From Brevibacterium sanguinis (GTDB lineage: Bacteria > Actinomycetota > Actinomycetes > Actinomycetales > Brevibacteriaceae): DNA of 64,000 nucleotides. The notes under the pieces were generated by a model, which was given only the letters and a program-made list of their open reading frames with translations, had not been told where the DNA came from and did not search any database. A program made the translations under genes and the position numbers. The stretch is from contig NZ_QNSB01000005.1 of assembly GCF_003315415.1 (NCBI RefSeq), positions 186,001 through 250,000 of the forward strand. The letters run 5' to 3'. Positions 27,040 to 34,076 of the stretch are shown in pieces; position 1 is the first letter of the stretch, and every line of letters starts with the position of its first letter.

Positions 27040-28149
27040 ATGACGCACACCCCCAGCACGAATGGTCCGGCCGGGTCCGCGCCCGCAGCGCACGATGAGT
27101 CCCCCAACTGGCCGGACCTGCTCATGCGTCTCATGCACCAGCAGGACCTCGACGGCCGCACGGCCGCGTGGGCGATGGACCAGATCATGTCGGGGAAGAC
27201 TCCCGATGTGACGATGGCCGCCTTCCTCGCCGCGCACCACACGAAGGGCGAGACGGTCGAGGAGATCACCGGACTCGTCTCGGCGATGATGGACCACGCC
27301 GTGCCCCTGCCCGGCCTCGAGGACTCCGTCGACATCGTCGGCACCGGTGGGGACCGTGCGAAGACCGCGAACATCTCCTCGACGGCCGCGATGATCGTCG
27401 CGGCGACCGGGCAGTGCGTCGTCAAGCACGGCAACCGCGCGACCTCCTCGGCGTCGGGCTCGGCCGACGTCCTCGAGGCCCTGGGCGTGCGCTTCGACAT
27501 CACACCGGAGCAGACCGGTCACATCGCTCGGACGGTGGGGCTGGCGTTCTGCTTCGCCAACGTCTTCCATCCCTCGATGCAGTTCGTCGCCGCGGTGCGT
27601 CGGCAGATCGCCGTGCCCACCGCCTTCAACATCCTCGGTCCCCTGACCAATCCGGCTCACGCGAGGCACACCGCGATCGGCGTCGCCGACGCCCAGATGG
27701 CGCCCCTCGTCGTCGGCACTCTCGCCGCGCGCGGGCATCAGGCCGTCGTGTTCCGATCCCGGGACGGGCTCGACGAGCTGAGCAACACCGACATCAACGA
27801 CGTCTGGGAGGTCCGGCACGGCGAGGTGGAGCACACGACGTTCGACGCGCTCGACCTCGGCTTCGAGCGCGTGACGAAGGCCGACCTGCGCGGGGGAGGC
27901 CCGGACGAGAACGCCGCGATCATGCGCTCCGTGCTCGGCGGTCAGCGGTCGGCGGTCCGGGACATCGTCCTCATCAACGCCGCCGCGGCGCTCGTGGCGG
28001 CCGACGAATCGGCGGCCGGCAGCTTCACCGAACGGATCGCCGCGAAGGTCTCCCTCGCCGCAGACACCATCGACACCGGTCTCGGGGCGCAGAAGCTCGA
28101 TGAGCTCATCGCCGTCTCACGCTCCGTCGCCGAGGCGACCGCTCCCTGA
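27040..28149 (+). CDS. trpD: anthranilate phosphoribosyltransferase
   Basis: Joins anthranilate to PRPP in tryptophan synthesis; 369 residues, slightly long because of a 25-residue N-terminal extension. Signatures are the PRPP loop GTGGDRAKTANISST (about residues 101-115), KHGNRATSS, HPSMQFVAAVRRQ, FNILGPLTNPA and the acidic metal site in DGLDELS. It is divergent from ctaE, as in mycobacteria. The last 33 bases overlap the opposing exonuclease gene. No other trp genes are nearby. Confidence 0.94.
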   Translation: MTHTPSTNGPAGSAPAAHDESPNWPDLLMRLMHQQDLDGRTAAWAMDQIMSGKTPDVTMAAFLAAHHTKGETVEEITGLVSAMMDHAVPLPGLEDSVDIVGTGGDRAKTANISSTAAMIVAATGQCVVKHGNRATSSASGSADVLEALGVRFDITPEQTGHIARTVGLAFCFANVFHPSMQFVAAVRRQIAVPTAFNILGPLTNPAHARHTAIGVADAQMAPLVVGTLAARGHQAVVFRSRDGLDELSNTDINDVWEVRHGEVEHTTFDALDLGFERVTKADLRGGGPDENAAIMRSVLGGQRSAVRDIVLINAAAALVAADESAAGSFTERIAAKVSLAADTIDTGLGAQKLDELIAVSRSVAEATAP

Positions 28150-29868
28150 GTCCGGTCCCCGGCTCGCGGCCCCGACCCGGGGCAGCGCCCAGCCGTCCGT
28201 CATGACCACGGGTGTGGCGGCCTCGAGCCACCGGGCCAGCAGCCGCGTCTCCTCCGGCAGAGTGTCGGTGGGTGCGGGGTACCGGCCGGGCCTGGGCACC
28301 CATTCGGCGGTCGCCCGCAGCGACCGGAGCGTGCTGTCGACGAGTCCGGGGGAGCCGACATGACCCGCCCCGGCGAGCCTGCCGTGCCGGATGACCGCGA
28401 GGTCGATGCCGCGCTCCTCGCCGGGAGCCCAGGCGAGGATCTCCTCGATCCCGCGCAGTGAGGAGCTCAGCTCGGCGCGGGCGGTCGTCACCTCGAGAGA
28501 GCGCATCGCATCGCGGACCTCGGCGGCGCTCTCGTACCGCGCCTCTCCCGAGAGCCTGGCCATGCGCTCGGCGCAGAGCGCTCGGAACCCGGTGAGGTCG
28601 CCGCCGAGTGCCGTGACGAGACCGGAGATCTGCTCGAGGTAGGCCTGTCGGTCCATGACCCCGGAGCAGGGTCCGCCGCACTGCCCGACCTGGGCGCTGA
28701 CGCAGGGCCGGTGCGCCTCGAGCCGGGAGGCCCTGATCTTCGTCGTGCAGCGCCTCACCGGGTAGAGGGTGTCGAGGAGCTCCTTGACGGCCTGCGCGGA
28801 CTTCCGGGACCGGAAGGGGCCGAGCGCCGGGGCGGGCGAGCGCTCGAGGGCCGCGGGCGACCGGACGACGGACAGGCGGGGGAAGTCCTCGCCGCTGAGC
28901 GCGATCCACGAGTTGCGCTCCGGGTTCTTCGAGCGCCGATTGTAGGGCGGGGCGAGCTCCCCGATCAGCCGCACCTCGCGGACCTCGGCCTCGAGCGAGT
29001 GCGCACAGGGCAGGCAGCTGACCTCCTGGGCCGCGGTGATCATCTCCGCCATCCGGCCCCTGTTCTCCGAGGCGTTGAAATAGCCGCGGACCCGGCGGGC
29101 CATGTTGCCGGACTTGCCGATGTAGAGGACCCGGCGGGTTCCGTCGAGGAACATGTAGACGCCGGGCTCGGCCGGAACACCGGCGGCGAGGTGGGACTTC
29201 GCCTGCCGTTTGGCCCATCCGGCCTGTCGCACCGTCGCGAGGTCCTCGAGCGTCGTCACCCCGAAGCCGCCGAACCGCTCGAGGAGCCGGTGGAGGACCT
29301 CGCTCGTGGCGCGGGCATCGGAGAGGGCGCGGTGATCGGGTTCGACGGCGGTGCCGAAGTGGGCGGCGAGGGTCGCGAGCTTGTGGTTGCGGACCTCATC
29401 GCGGCCGAGCACCCGGCGGGAGAGGGTGACGGTGTCGAGGACCGTGGGCCGGGGCCAGTGGTAGTCGAGCCTCTCGCAGGCGGCTCTGAGGAACCCGATG
29501 TCGAACGGGGCGTTGTGGGCCACGAGCACGGATCCGACCGCGAACTCGAGGAAGCTCGGCAGGACCGACCGGATCGACGGCGCATCGTCGACGAGGGCAT
29601 GAGTGATCCCGGTGAGCCTGGCGACGAAGGGGCTGATGACCGATTCCTCGGGCTTGACGAGGGACTGGAACTCACCGATGACCTCGCCGCCGCGGGTCTT
29701 CACGGCTCCGATCTCGGTGATCTCCGAGCGTCCGGCCGTGGTCCCCGTCGTCTCGAGGTCGACGACGACGAACGTCACCTCGTGCAGGGGAGTGCCGAGG
29801 CTGTCGAACGACAGCTGGCCGCGGTCGACGGCCGACGGAGCGCGATCGAAGGGAGTATGACCTGACAT
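28117..29868 (-). CDS. DEDDh exonuclease with GIY-YIG (UvrC-like) domain
   Basis: A two-part DNA-processing protein of 583 residues. The N-terminal third is a DnaQ-type 3'-5' exonuclease: VVVDLETTG (about residue 35), LVAHNAPFDIGFL and HRALSDARAT give the DEDDh set. A GIY-YIG nuclease-like segment follows (PGVYMFLDG...VLYIGKSG, about 234-252), then a UvrC-like region with AVKELLDTLYPVRRCT and a Cys-containing CGGPCSG. The same arrangement occurs in Rv2191, also beside trpD, so synteny supports the call. Its role is probably repair or RNA/DNA clean-up; UvrC's C-terminal nuclease is absent. The ATG at 29868 has CACACT seven bases upstream. Confidence 0.87.
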   Translation of the reverse strand: MSGHTPFDRAPSAVDRGQLSFDSLGTPLHEVTFVVVDLETTGTTAGRSEITEIGAVKTRGGEVIGEFQSLVKPEESVISPFVARLTGITHALVDDAPSIRSVLPSFLEFAVGSVLVAHNAPFDIGFLRAACERLDYHWPRPTVLDTVTLSRRVLGRDEVRNHKLATLAAHFGTAVEPDHRALSDARATSEVLHRLLERFGGFGVTTLEDLATVRQAGWAKRQAKSHLAAGVPAEPGVYMFLDGTRRVLYIGKSGNMARRVRGYFNASENRGRMAEMITAAQEVSCLPCAHSLEAEVREVRLIGELAPPYNRRSKNPERNSWIALSGEDFPRLSVVRSPAALERSPAPALGPFRSRKSAQAVKELLDTLYPVRRCTTKIRASRLEAHRPCVSAQVGQCGGPCSGVMDRQAYLEQISGLVTALGGDLTGFRALCAERMARLSGEARYESAAEVRDAMRSLEVTTARAELSSSLRGIEEILAWAPGEERGIDLAVIRHGRLAGAGHVGSPGLVDSTLRSLRATAEWVPRPGRYPAPTDTLPEETRLLARWLEAATPVVMTDGWALPRVGAASRGPDSGSGRLGDGA

Positions 29869-29965
29869 GGATGTCAGTGTGCCATCCGGTCCTGACACGA
29901 GCGGATCCCGCCCTGGCGCGACCGGTCCCTCGGGCAGCGGCGCTCGGCCGGGACGATCGACCGGC

Positions 29966-30388
29966 TCACACCGCGGCTCCGTCGCCGTCGTCGAGCCCGC
30001 GCTGCGTGGGCAGGTGGAAGAACAGGCCGACCGCGCCGGCCAGGCCGAGGGCGATGACCACCGGCAGGTACCAGCCCGGAAGGGGGCGGAGGAAGAGGAC
30101 CCCGACGAGGAGCCCGACGACGGCCGCCAGAGCCGCGACCGCGGACAGGACCAGGGTCGGCGAGGCCGTGCGCCAGCCGACGGGAGCGGCCGGTCCCGGC
30201 TCCCACCGCTCGGCCTCCTCGAGGCGTTCGCGCACCTCGTTCACGGGGAGGTCGGCCGCGGAGGTCTCCGCCTCGCCGAGGCGGTCGACGAGTTCGGTCC
30301 AGTCCCGGTCGCTGATCCGGTCCGAGTCGCCGATCCGCTCGACGTCGGGCACCTCATCGCGCCAGTGCTCGTCGTTCTCGTCTGTCAT
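29966..30388 (-). CDS. small membrane protein of unknown function
   Basis: A 140-residue protein. The first 75 residues are acidic and hydrophilic (DRDWTELVDRLGEAE). Two membrane helices follow at about 75-97 (ASPTLVLSAVAALAAVVGLL) and 104-123 (WYLPVVIALGLAGAVGLFFH). The ATG at 30388 was chosen because AGGTGGAC lies directly upstream. It resembles the many actinobacterial tail-anchored hypothetical proteins; no function is assigned. It follows the hydrolase gene by 28 bases on the same strand. Confidence 0.72.
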   Translation of the reverse strand: MTDENDEHWRDEVPDVERIGDSDRISDRDWTELVDRLGEAETSAADLPVNEVRERLEEAERWEPGPAAPVGWRTASPTLVLSAVAALAAVVGLLVGVLFLRPLPGWYLPVVIALGLAGAVGLFFHLPTQRGLDDGDGAAV

Positions 30389-30416
30389 GTCCACCTCAGC
30401 AATCCCGACGCCCGAC

Positions 30417-31190
30417 CTATTCCCGGTCCCCGGCCGTCCCGCCGCGCGCGGACTCGAGGATCGCCTCGGCGATGAGCGGTGCGTCGTGGTCGAGGGTCGC
30501 GACGTGCCGGCTGCGCCGCAGCGACACGATGCGGGGTGTCCGGGGCAGCCGGGACCGCAGGAGAGCCAGCGACCGGGGACCGACGACGTTGTCGCTGCCC
30601 GACACGAACACGGTGATCGGCGTGTCGATCGTCCACAGGGTCTCGCGCAGTCCCTTGAGCGCCGAGGAGAAGGAGGCGACGGCGCCGACGGGCGTGCGCT
30701 CGTAGGCGTGCTCGTCGCGGTCGGGGTGGGCGATGTCGTTGCCTATCGCCGGCACGGATCTGACGAGGTGCTTGAGCACCCCCAGTCCCGGAGCCAGCGG
30801 GGAGTCGACCCGCAGGGCGGGATTGACGACGAGGATCTCCGCGGGCGGGGTGTCGAGCGTGCCCAGGGACAGCGCGAGGGCCCCGCCCATCGACAGGCCC
30901 GCGACGACCACGCGCTCGTGAGCTGATCCCAGCGCACGGTACTCGGCGACGGCGGCCTCGTTCCATTCGCGCCACCCCGTGCGGTTGAGCTCCTGCCAGG
31001 TGCTTCCGTGGCCGGGCAGCAGCGGCACGCTCACGCTCAGGCCCTCCTCGCCGATGGCTCGGGCGATGGGCGTCCACGCCGCCGGTGAGCCGGTGATCCC
31101 GTGGAGGAAGAGGACTGCCGCCGAGGCGCCGGGACGCAGACGGCGGTACGCGGCGGTGGCCGGAGTCTGTGGCGTGAAGTCGATCTCCAT
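30417..31190 (-). CDS. alpha/beta hydrolase (carboxylesterase-like)
   Basis: A 257-residue alpha/beta hydrolase. The oxyanion-hole turn is LFLHGITGSP (about residue 27), the nucleophile elbow is AGLSMGG (Ser at about 98), an acid is likely in VFVSGSDNVV, and the catalytic His is in RSRHVATLDHD (about 228). The set resembles monoacylglycerol lipases and Est30-type carboxylesterases. The substrate is unknown, perhaps a lipid given the divergent acyltransferase. A 22-bp palindrome overlaps its start codon. Confidence 0.85.
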   Translation of the reverse strand: MEIDFTPQTPATAAYRRLRPGASAAVLFLHGITGSPAAWTPIARAIGEEGLSVSVPLLPGHGSTWQELNRTGWREWNEAAVAEYRALGSAHERVVVAGLSMGGALALSLGTLDTPPAEILVVNPALRVDSPLAPGLGVLKHLVRSVPAIGNDIAHPDRDEHAYERTPVGAVASFSSALKGLRETLWTIDTPITVFVSGSDNVVGPRSLALLRSRLPRTPRIVSLRRSRHVATLDHDAPLIAEAILESARGGTAGDRE

Positions 31191-31208
31191 GCCATTAGCA
31201 TGGCATGG
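31187..31208. promoter_or_regulatory. 22-bp palindrome over the hydrolase start codon
   Basis: CCATGCCAT-TAGC-ATGGCATGG has perfect 9-bp arms and includes the ATG (31188-31190). It lies where the mRNA would begin if leaderless, so it could be an operator. Confidence 0.5.
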
Positions 31209-31276
31209 ATGGACGCCGCCGGCGCCGCGATAGGATGACCGGTGACGACAAAGCGTCGTGACATGGAAGGGTGCTC

Positions 31277-31987
31277 GTGTTCTATTGGTTTCTCAAGCGA
31301 GTCGTGGCCGGACCCATCTTGCGGATTCTCTTCCGTCCCTGGGTTCGCGGTGTCGACAATCTGCCGACAGAAGGTCCCGCCATCATCGCCGGAAACCACA
31401 TGCACTTCATGGATTCCATCTTCGTTCCGCTCCTCGCCCCCCGACCGGTCGTCTACCTCGCGAAGAAGGACTACTTCACGGGGCGCGGCATCAAGGGGAC
31501 GGTCACCCGCTGGTTCTTCAAGCTCAACAACCAGCTGCCGATGGACCGCGCCGGCGGCAGCGGGTCCCAGGCCTCCCTCGAATCGGGGCTCAAGGTGCTG
31601 CGCGAGGGCAACTCGCTCGGCATCTACCCCGAGGGGACCCGCAGCCCCGACGGGAAGCTCTACCGCGGACGCACCGGGGTCGCCCGGCTCGTCCTCGAGT
31701 CCGGAGCTCCGGTCATCCCCGTGGCGATCATCGGCACCGACCGGATCTCCCCGGCCGGGCGGCTGCTGCCGAAGTTCGCCCGGGTCGGCGTCGTCTTCGG
31801 CACGCCGATGGACTTCTCCAAGTACGAGGGCCTGCCGACCGACCGGTTCCTCCTGCGGTCGATCACCGACGAGATCATGTACGAGATCATGCGGCTGTCC
31901 GGCCAGGAGTATGTCGACAAGTACGCCTCGACGGTGAAGACCAAGCTGCTCACCTCCGCGAAGCCGAAGAGGGCCGACGAGAAGTAG
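31277..31987 (+). CDS. 1-acyl-sn-glycerol-3-phosphate acyltransferase family protein
   Basis: Membrane-associated acyltransferase of the PlsC family, 236 residues, probably making phosphatidic acid or acylating a related lipid. The HX4D catalytic block is NHMHFMD (His41, Asp46), followed by KLNNQLPMDR and the phosphate-binding YPEGTRSPDG (about 118). An N-terminal hydrophobic helix anchors it. GTG at 31277 is preferred to GTG at 31271 because GGAAGG then lies six bases upstream. The mycobacterial cluster has a counterpart (Rv2182c). Confidence 0.9.
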   Translation: MFYWFLKRVVAGPILRILFRPWVRGVDNLPTEGPAIIAGNHMHFMDSIFVPLLAPRPVVYLAKKDYFTGRGIKGTVTRWFFKLNNQLPMDRAGGSGSQASLESGLKVLREGNSLGIYPEGTRSPDGKLYRGRTGVARLVLESGAPVIPVAIIGTDRISPAGRLLPKFARVGVVFGTPMDFSKYEGLPTDRFLLRSITDEIMYEIMRLSGQEYVDKYASTVKTKLLTSAKPKRADEK

Positions 31988-32003
31988 GCTGTTCGAATAC
32001 TCC

Positions 32004-32032
32004 GGTAACGGCGACACGCGCAAATCGTTACC
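32004..32032. repeat. inverted repeat after the acyltransferase gene
   Basis: GGTAACG (32004-32010) and CGTTACC (32026-32032) are separated by 15 bases. This could be a weak terminator or a binding site; GTAACG-type words recur at 33905-34000 and 57620. Confidence 0.4.
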
Positions 32033-32113
32033 TCGAGGTGTTTGTCCCGGGCGGCGGGCCCGAATAGTTTGGAGTTGTTGAATCCCGCTGTAGGTTCGCC
32101 GAGCGAAGAGCGT

Positions 32114-32119
32114 TAGAAT
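32114..32119 (+). promoter_or_regulatory. candidate -10 element of the MerR gene
   Basis: TAGAAT 64 bases upstream of the GTG. No clear -35 element was found. Confidence 0.35.
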
Positions 32120-32182
32120 AGCACTGTTCTCTGCCCTTCCAAGCGACCTCGCTTCCCCCAGGGACTATAAGGAGGAGTCGGT

Positions 32183-32764
32183 GTGAACCGCTCAAGTCAT
32201 GAAACCTATCAGTCGGCGCCGCTGCCGTCGGCTGCTCAAGGTCTCCTGTTCGATGACGATCTGCCCGTGCTCGACGAAGAGGCAGGCTACCGTGGTCCGA
32301 CAGTGTGCAAGGTCGTCGGCATCAGCTACCGGCGACTCGACTACTGGGCACGCACCGATCTCGTCACGCCCTCGATCCGCAACGCGACCGGATCGGGCAG
32401 CCAGCGCCTCTACAGCTTCCGCGACATCCTCGTGCTCAAGATCGTCAAGCGCCTGCTCGACACCGGAGTCGGGCTGCAGTCGATCCGCACCGCCGTCGAG
32501 CACCTGCGCTCGCGCGGAGTCGAGGACCTCTCGCAGATCACCCTGATGTCCGATGGCGCGAGCGTCTTCGAGTGCACCTCGCCCGACGAGGTCGTCGACC
32601 TCCTCCAGGGCGGTCAGGGCGTCTTCGGCATCGCCGTCGGCCGGGTCTGGAACGAGGTCGAGGGCAGCCTGTCCGAGCTCCCGAGCGAGCGCCTGCCCGA
32701 GGACGACTCCACCGTCGTCGCGATGGACGAACTCGCCCAGCGCCGGGCGAAGAAGCTGGGCTGA
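32183..32764 (+). CDS. MerR-family transcriptional regulator
   Basis: A 193-residue regulator. The MerR helix-turn-helix is at about residues 40-75 (CKVVGISYRRLDYWARTDLV, GSGSQRLYSF), followed by the helical DILVLKIVKRLLDTGVGLQ segment. The C-terminal half (VFECTSPDEVVDLLQGGQG, GIAVGRVW) matches the actinobacterial group that includes mycobacterial Rv1830, near the garA region, rather than metal-sensing MerR proteins; no sensor cysteine cluster is present. The GTG start follows AAGGAGGAGTCG, the strongest ribosome binding site in the window. Confidence 0.87.
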   Translation: MNRSSHETYQSAPLPSAAQGLLFDDDLPVLDEEAGYRGPTVCKVVGISYRRLDYWARTDLVTPSIRNATGSGSQRLYSFRDILVLKIVKRLLDTGVGLQSIRTAVEHLRSRGVEDLSQITLMSDGASVFECTSPDEVVDLLQGGQGVFGIAVGRVWNEVEGSLSELPSERLPEDDSTVVAMDELAQRRAKKLG

Positions 32765-32819
32765 GCACCGCGCGACGGCGGTGAGAGCCCGCCGAGCCCG
32801 ACCGGGCAGCGAAACGGCA

Positions 32820-32873
32820 GAGACGACAGAGCTGGGGCCCGACCTTTCGGTCGGGCCCCAGCTCTGTCGTCTC
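32820..32873 (+). terminator. very long terminator hairpin after the MerR gene
   Basis: A perfect 25-bp stem (32820-32844 with 32849-32873, loop TTTC) starts 56 bases after the stop. It is the longest perfect hairpin in the window. Confidence 0.88.
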
Positions 32874-32882
32874 CTGGATGCT

Positions 32883-32999
32883 GTGTCATCGACGCTCAGT
32901 CGGATCCGTGTCATCGACGCTCAGTCGGATCCGTGTCATGGACGCTCAGTCGGATCTGTGTCGTCGTCGGATCTGTGTCGTCGGAGCTGTCGGATGCGG
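32883..32999. repeat. 25-bp tandem repeat next to the ParA gene
   Basis: Three near-identical 25-bp units (32883-32907, 32908-32932, 32933-32957; core GACGCTCAGTCGGATC) are followed by two shortened, diverged units. The array ends just beyond the parA stop. Confidence 0.9.
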
Positions 33000-33003
33000 G
33001 CGA

Positions 33004-33915
33004 CTACCGCCCCCGACGGCTCCTCTCGGGCGTCTTCGCCTCTGCGCCGCCGGTCGAGCCGCCACCGGTCGACGGGGTGCGAGTCGATGCCCCGTCCCCG
33101 TCCTTGCGGCCGGTGCTCCGCCGGGACCTGATGCTCTCGGAGCGCAGTGCGCGCTCGAGGAGAGTGTCGAACGAGGCGGCGACCTCCTCGGCGGGCTTGC
33201 CCGGCCAGGAGTGGATCGGACGAGCCGAGCCCTGGGACTGCTGCATGACGGCGCGCTCGGCGAGCGGGGGATTGAGGACGAGGGGACCGAACATCTCCCG
33301 CATCTCCTGGATCCGGTAGTCGTGCTCGGTCGATCCGGCGCGGACCCGGTTGACGACGAGTCCCAGCGGCTGGAGATCGGAGGCGCCGCGCTGCCGCAGC
33401 TCGTCGGCGGCGCGCAGGGCGCGGTCGGCGGCGGCCACCGAGAACAGGCTCGGCTCGGTGACGACGGCGACCCGGGAGCTCGCCGACCAGGCGGTGCGGG
33501 TGAGCCCGTTGAGGCTCGGCGGGCAGTCGATGAGGACGAGACGGTAGCCCTTCGCGATCCGGACCAGGGCGTCATCGAGCCGGCGCAGGTACCTCTCGGA
33601 GAGGGAGGGACGGTCGAACTCGGCGGCGCGGGGAGACCCGGAGATCACGTCGAGGTGGCCCATCTTCTCGCCGACCCACCCGGATGGCAGGATCGCCTCG
33701 GAGAGGATCTTCTGCGACTTGGGGGCGGCGAGGACATCAGCGATGTCAACGCGCGTCGACGTCGGCACGTCGAGGCCGGTCGAGGAGTCCGCCTGCGGGT
33801 CCATGTCGACGACGAGCGTCGGTATTCCCCGGTTGTAGGCGGCCGAGGCCAGGCCGAGCGTCACGGACGTCTTACCGACTCCGCCTTTGAGGCTGCTGAT
33901 ACTTAGGACAAGCAC
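33004..33915 (-). CDS. ParA-family ATPase
   Basis: A 303-residue ParA/MinD-type ATPase. The deviant Walker A is KGGVGKTS (residues 10-17), the following acidic site is VVDMDPQAD (about 37), and VLIDCPPSLNGLT is the Walker B region. The last 50 residues are a disordered basic tail (SIRSRRSTGRKDG). The GTG at 33915 opens directly into the beta strand before Walker A; TACCGT ends six bases upstream, so the mRNA is probably leaderless. No ParB gene is adjacent. Between the MerR gene and pyc, it is one of several chromosomal ParA paralogues common in Micrococcales; its cargo is unknown. Confidence 0.88.
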   Translation of the reverse strand: MLVLSISSLKGGVGKTSVTLGLASAAYNRGIPTLVVDMDPQADSSTGLDVPTSTRVDIADVLAAPKSQKILSEAILPSGWVGEKMGHLDVISGSPRAAEFDRPSLSERYLRRLDDALVRIAKGYRLVLIDCPPSLNGLTRTAWSASSRVAVVTEPSLFSVAAADRALRAADELRQRGASDLQPLGLVVNRVRAGSTEHDYRIQEMREMFGPLVLNPPLAERAVMQQSQGSARPIHSWPGKPAEEVAASFDTLLERALRSESIRSRRSTGRKDGDGASTRTPSTGGGSTGGAEAKTPERSRRGR

Positions 33916-33921
33916 TCTCCT

Positions 33922-33927
33922 ACGGTA
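33922..33927 (-). promoter_or_regulatory. -10 element of a probable leaderless promoter (ParA gene)
   Basis: TACCGT on the minus strand ends six bases before GTG 33915. The same hexamer and spacing precede the dipeptidase gene at 15869. Confidence 0.5.
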
Positions 33928-34076
33928 ACGTATCGCCGCCTCAACTCCCGTCTCGACCACGCCCGAGTCGCGGTCCGCGACCCCCTCGTCGGGGTAACGA
34001 AGGTCACTGAGTAGAGTTGGTCACGCCAGACCGTCGACCAGTCGCCATGCGGCGATCGAATACGAAGAGAGAGACT

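Noticed and set aside
28117-29868. Calling this gene DNA polymerase III epsilon or uvrC alone
   Set aside because: It has both a DnaQ-like and a GIY-YIG segment, so neither single name is right.
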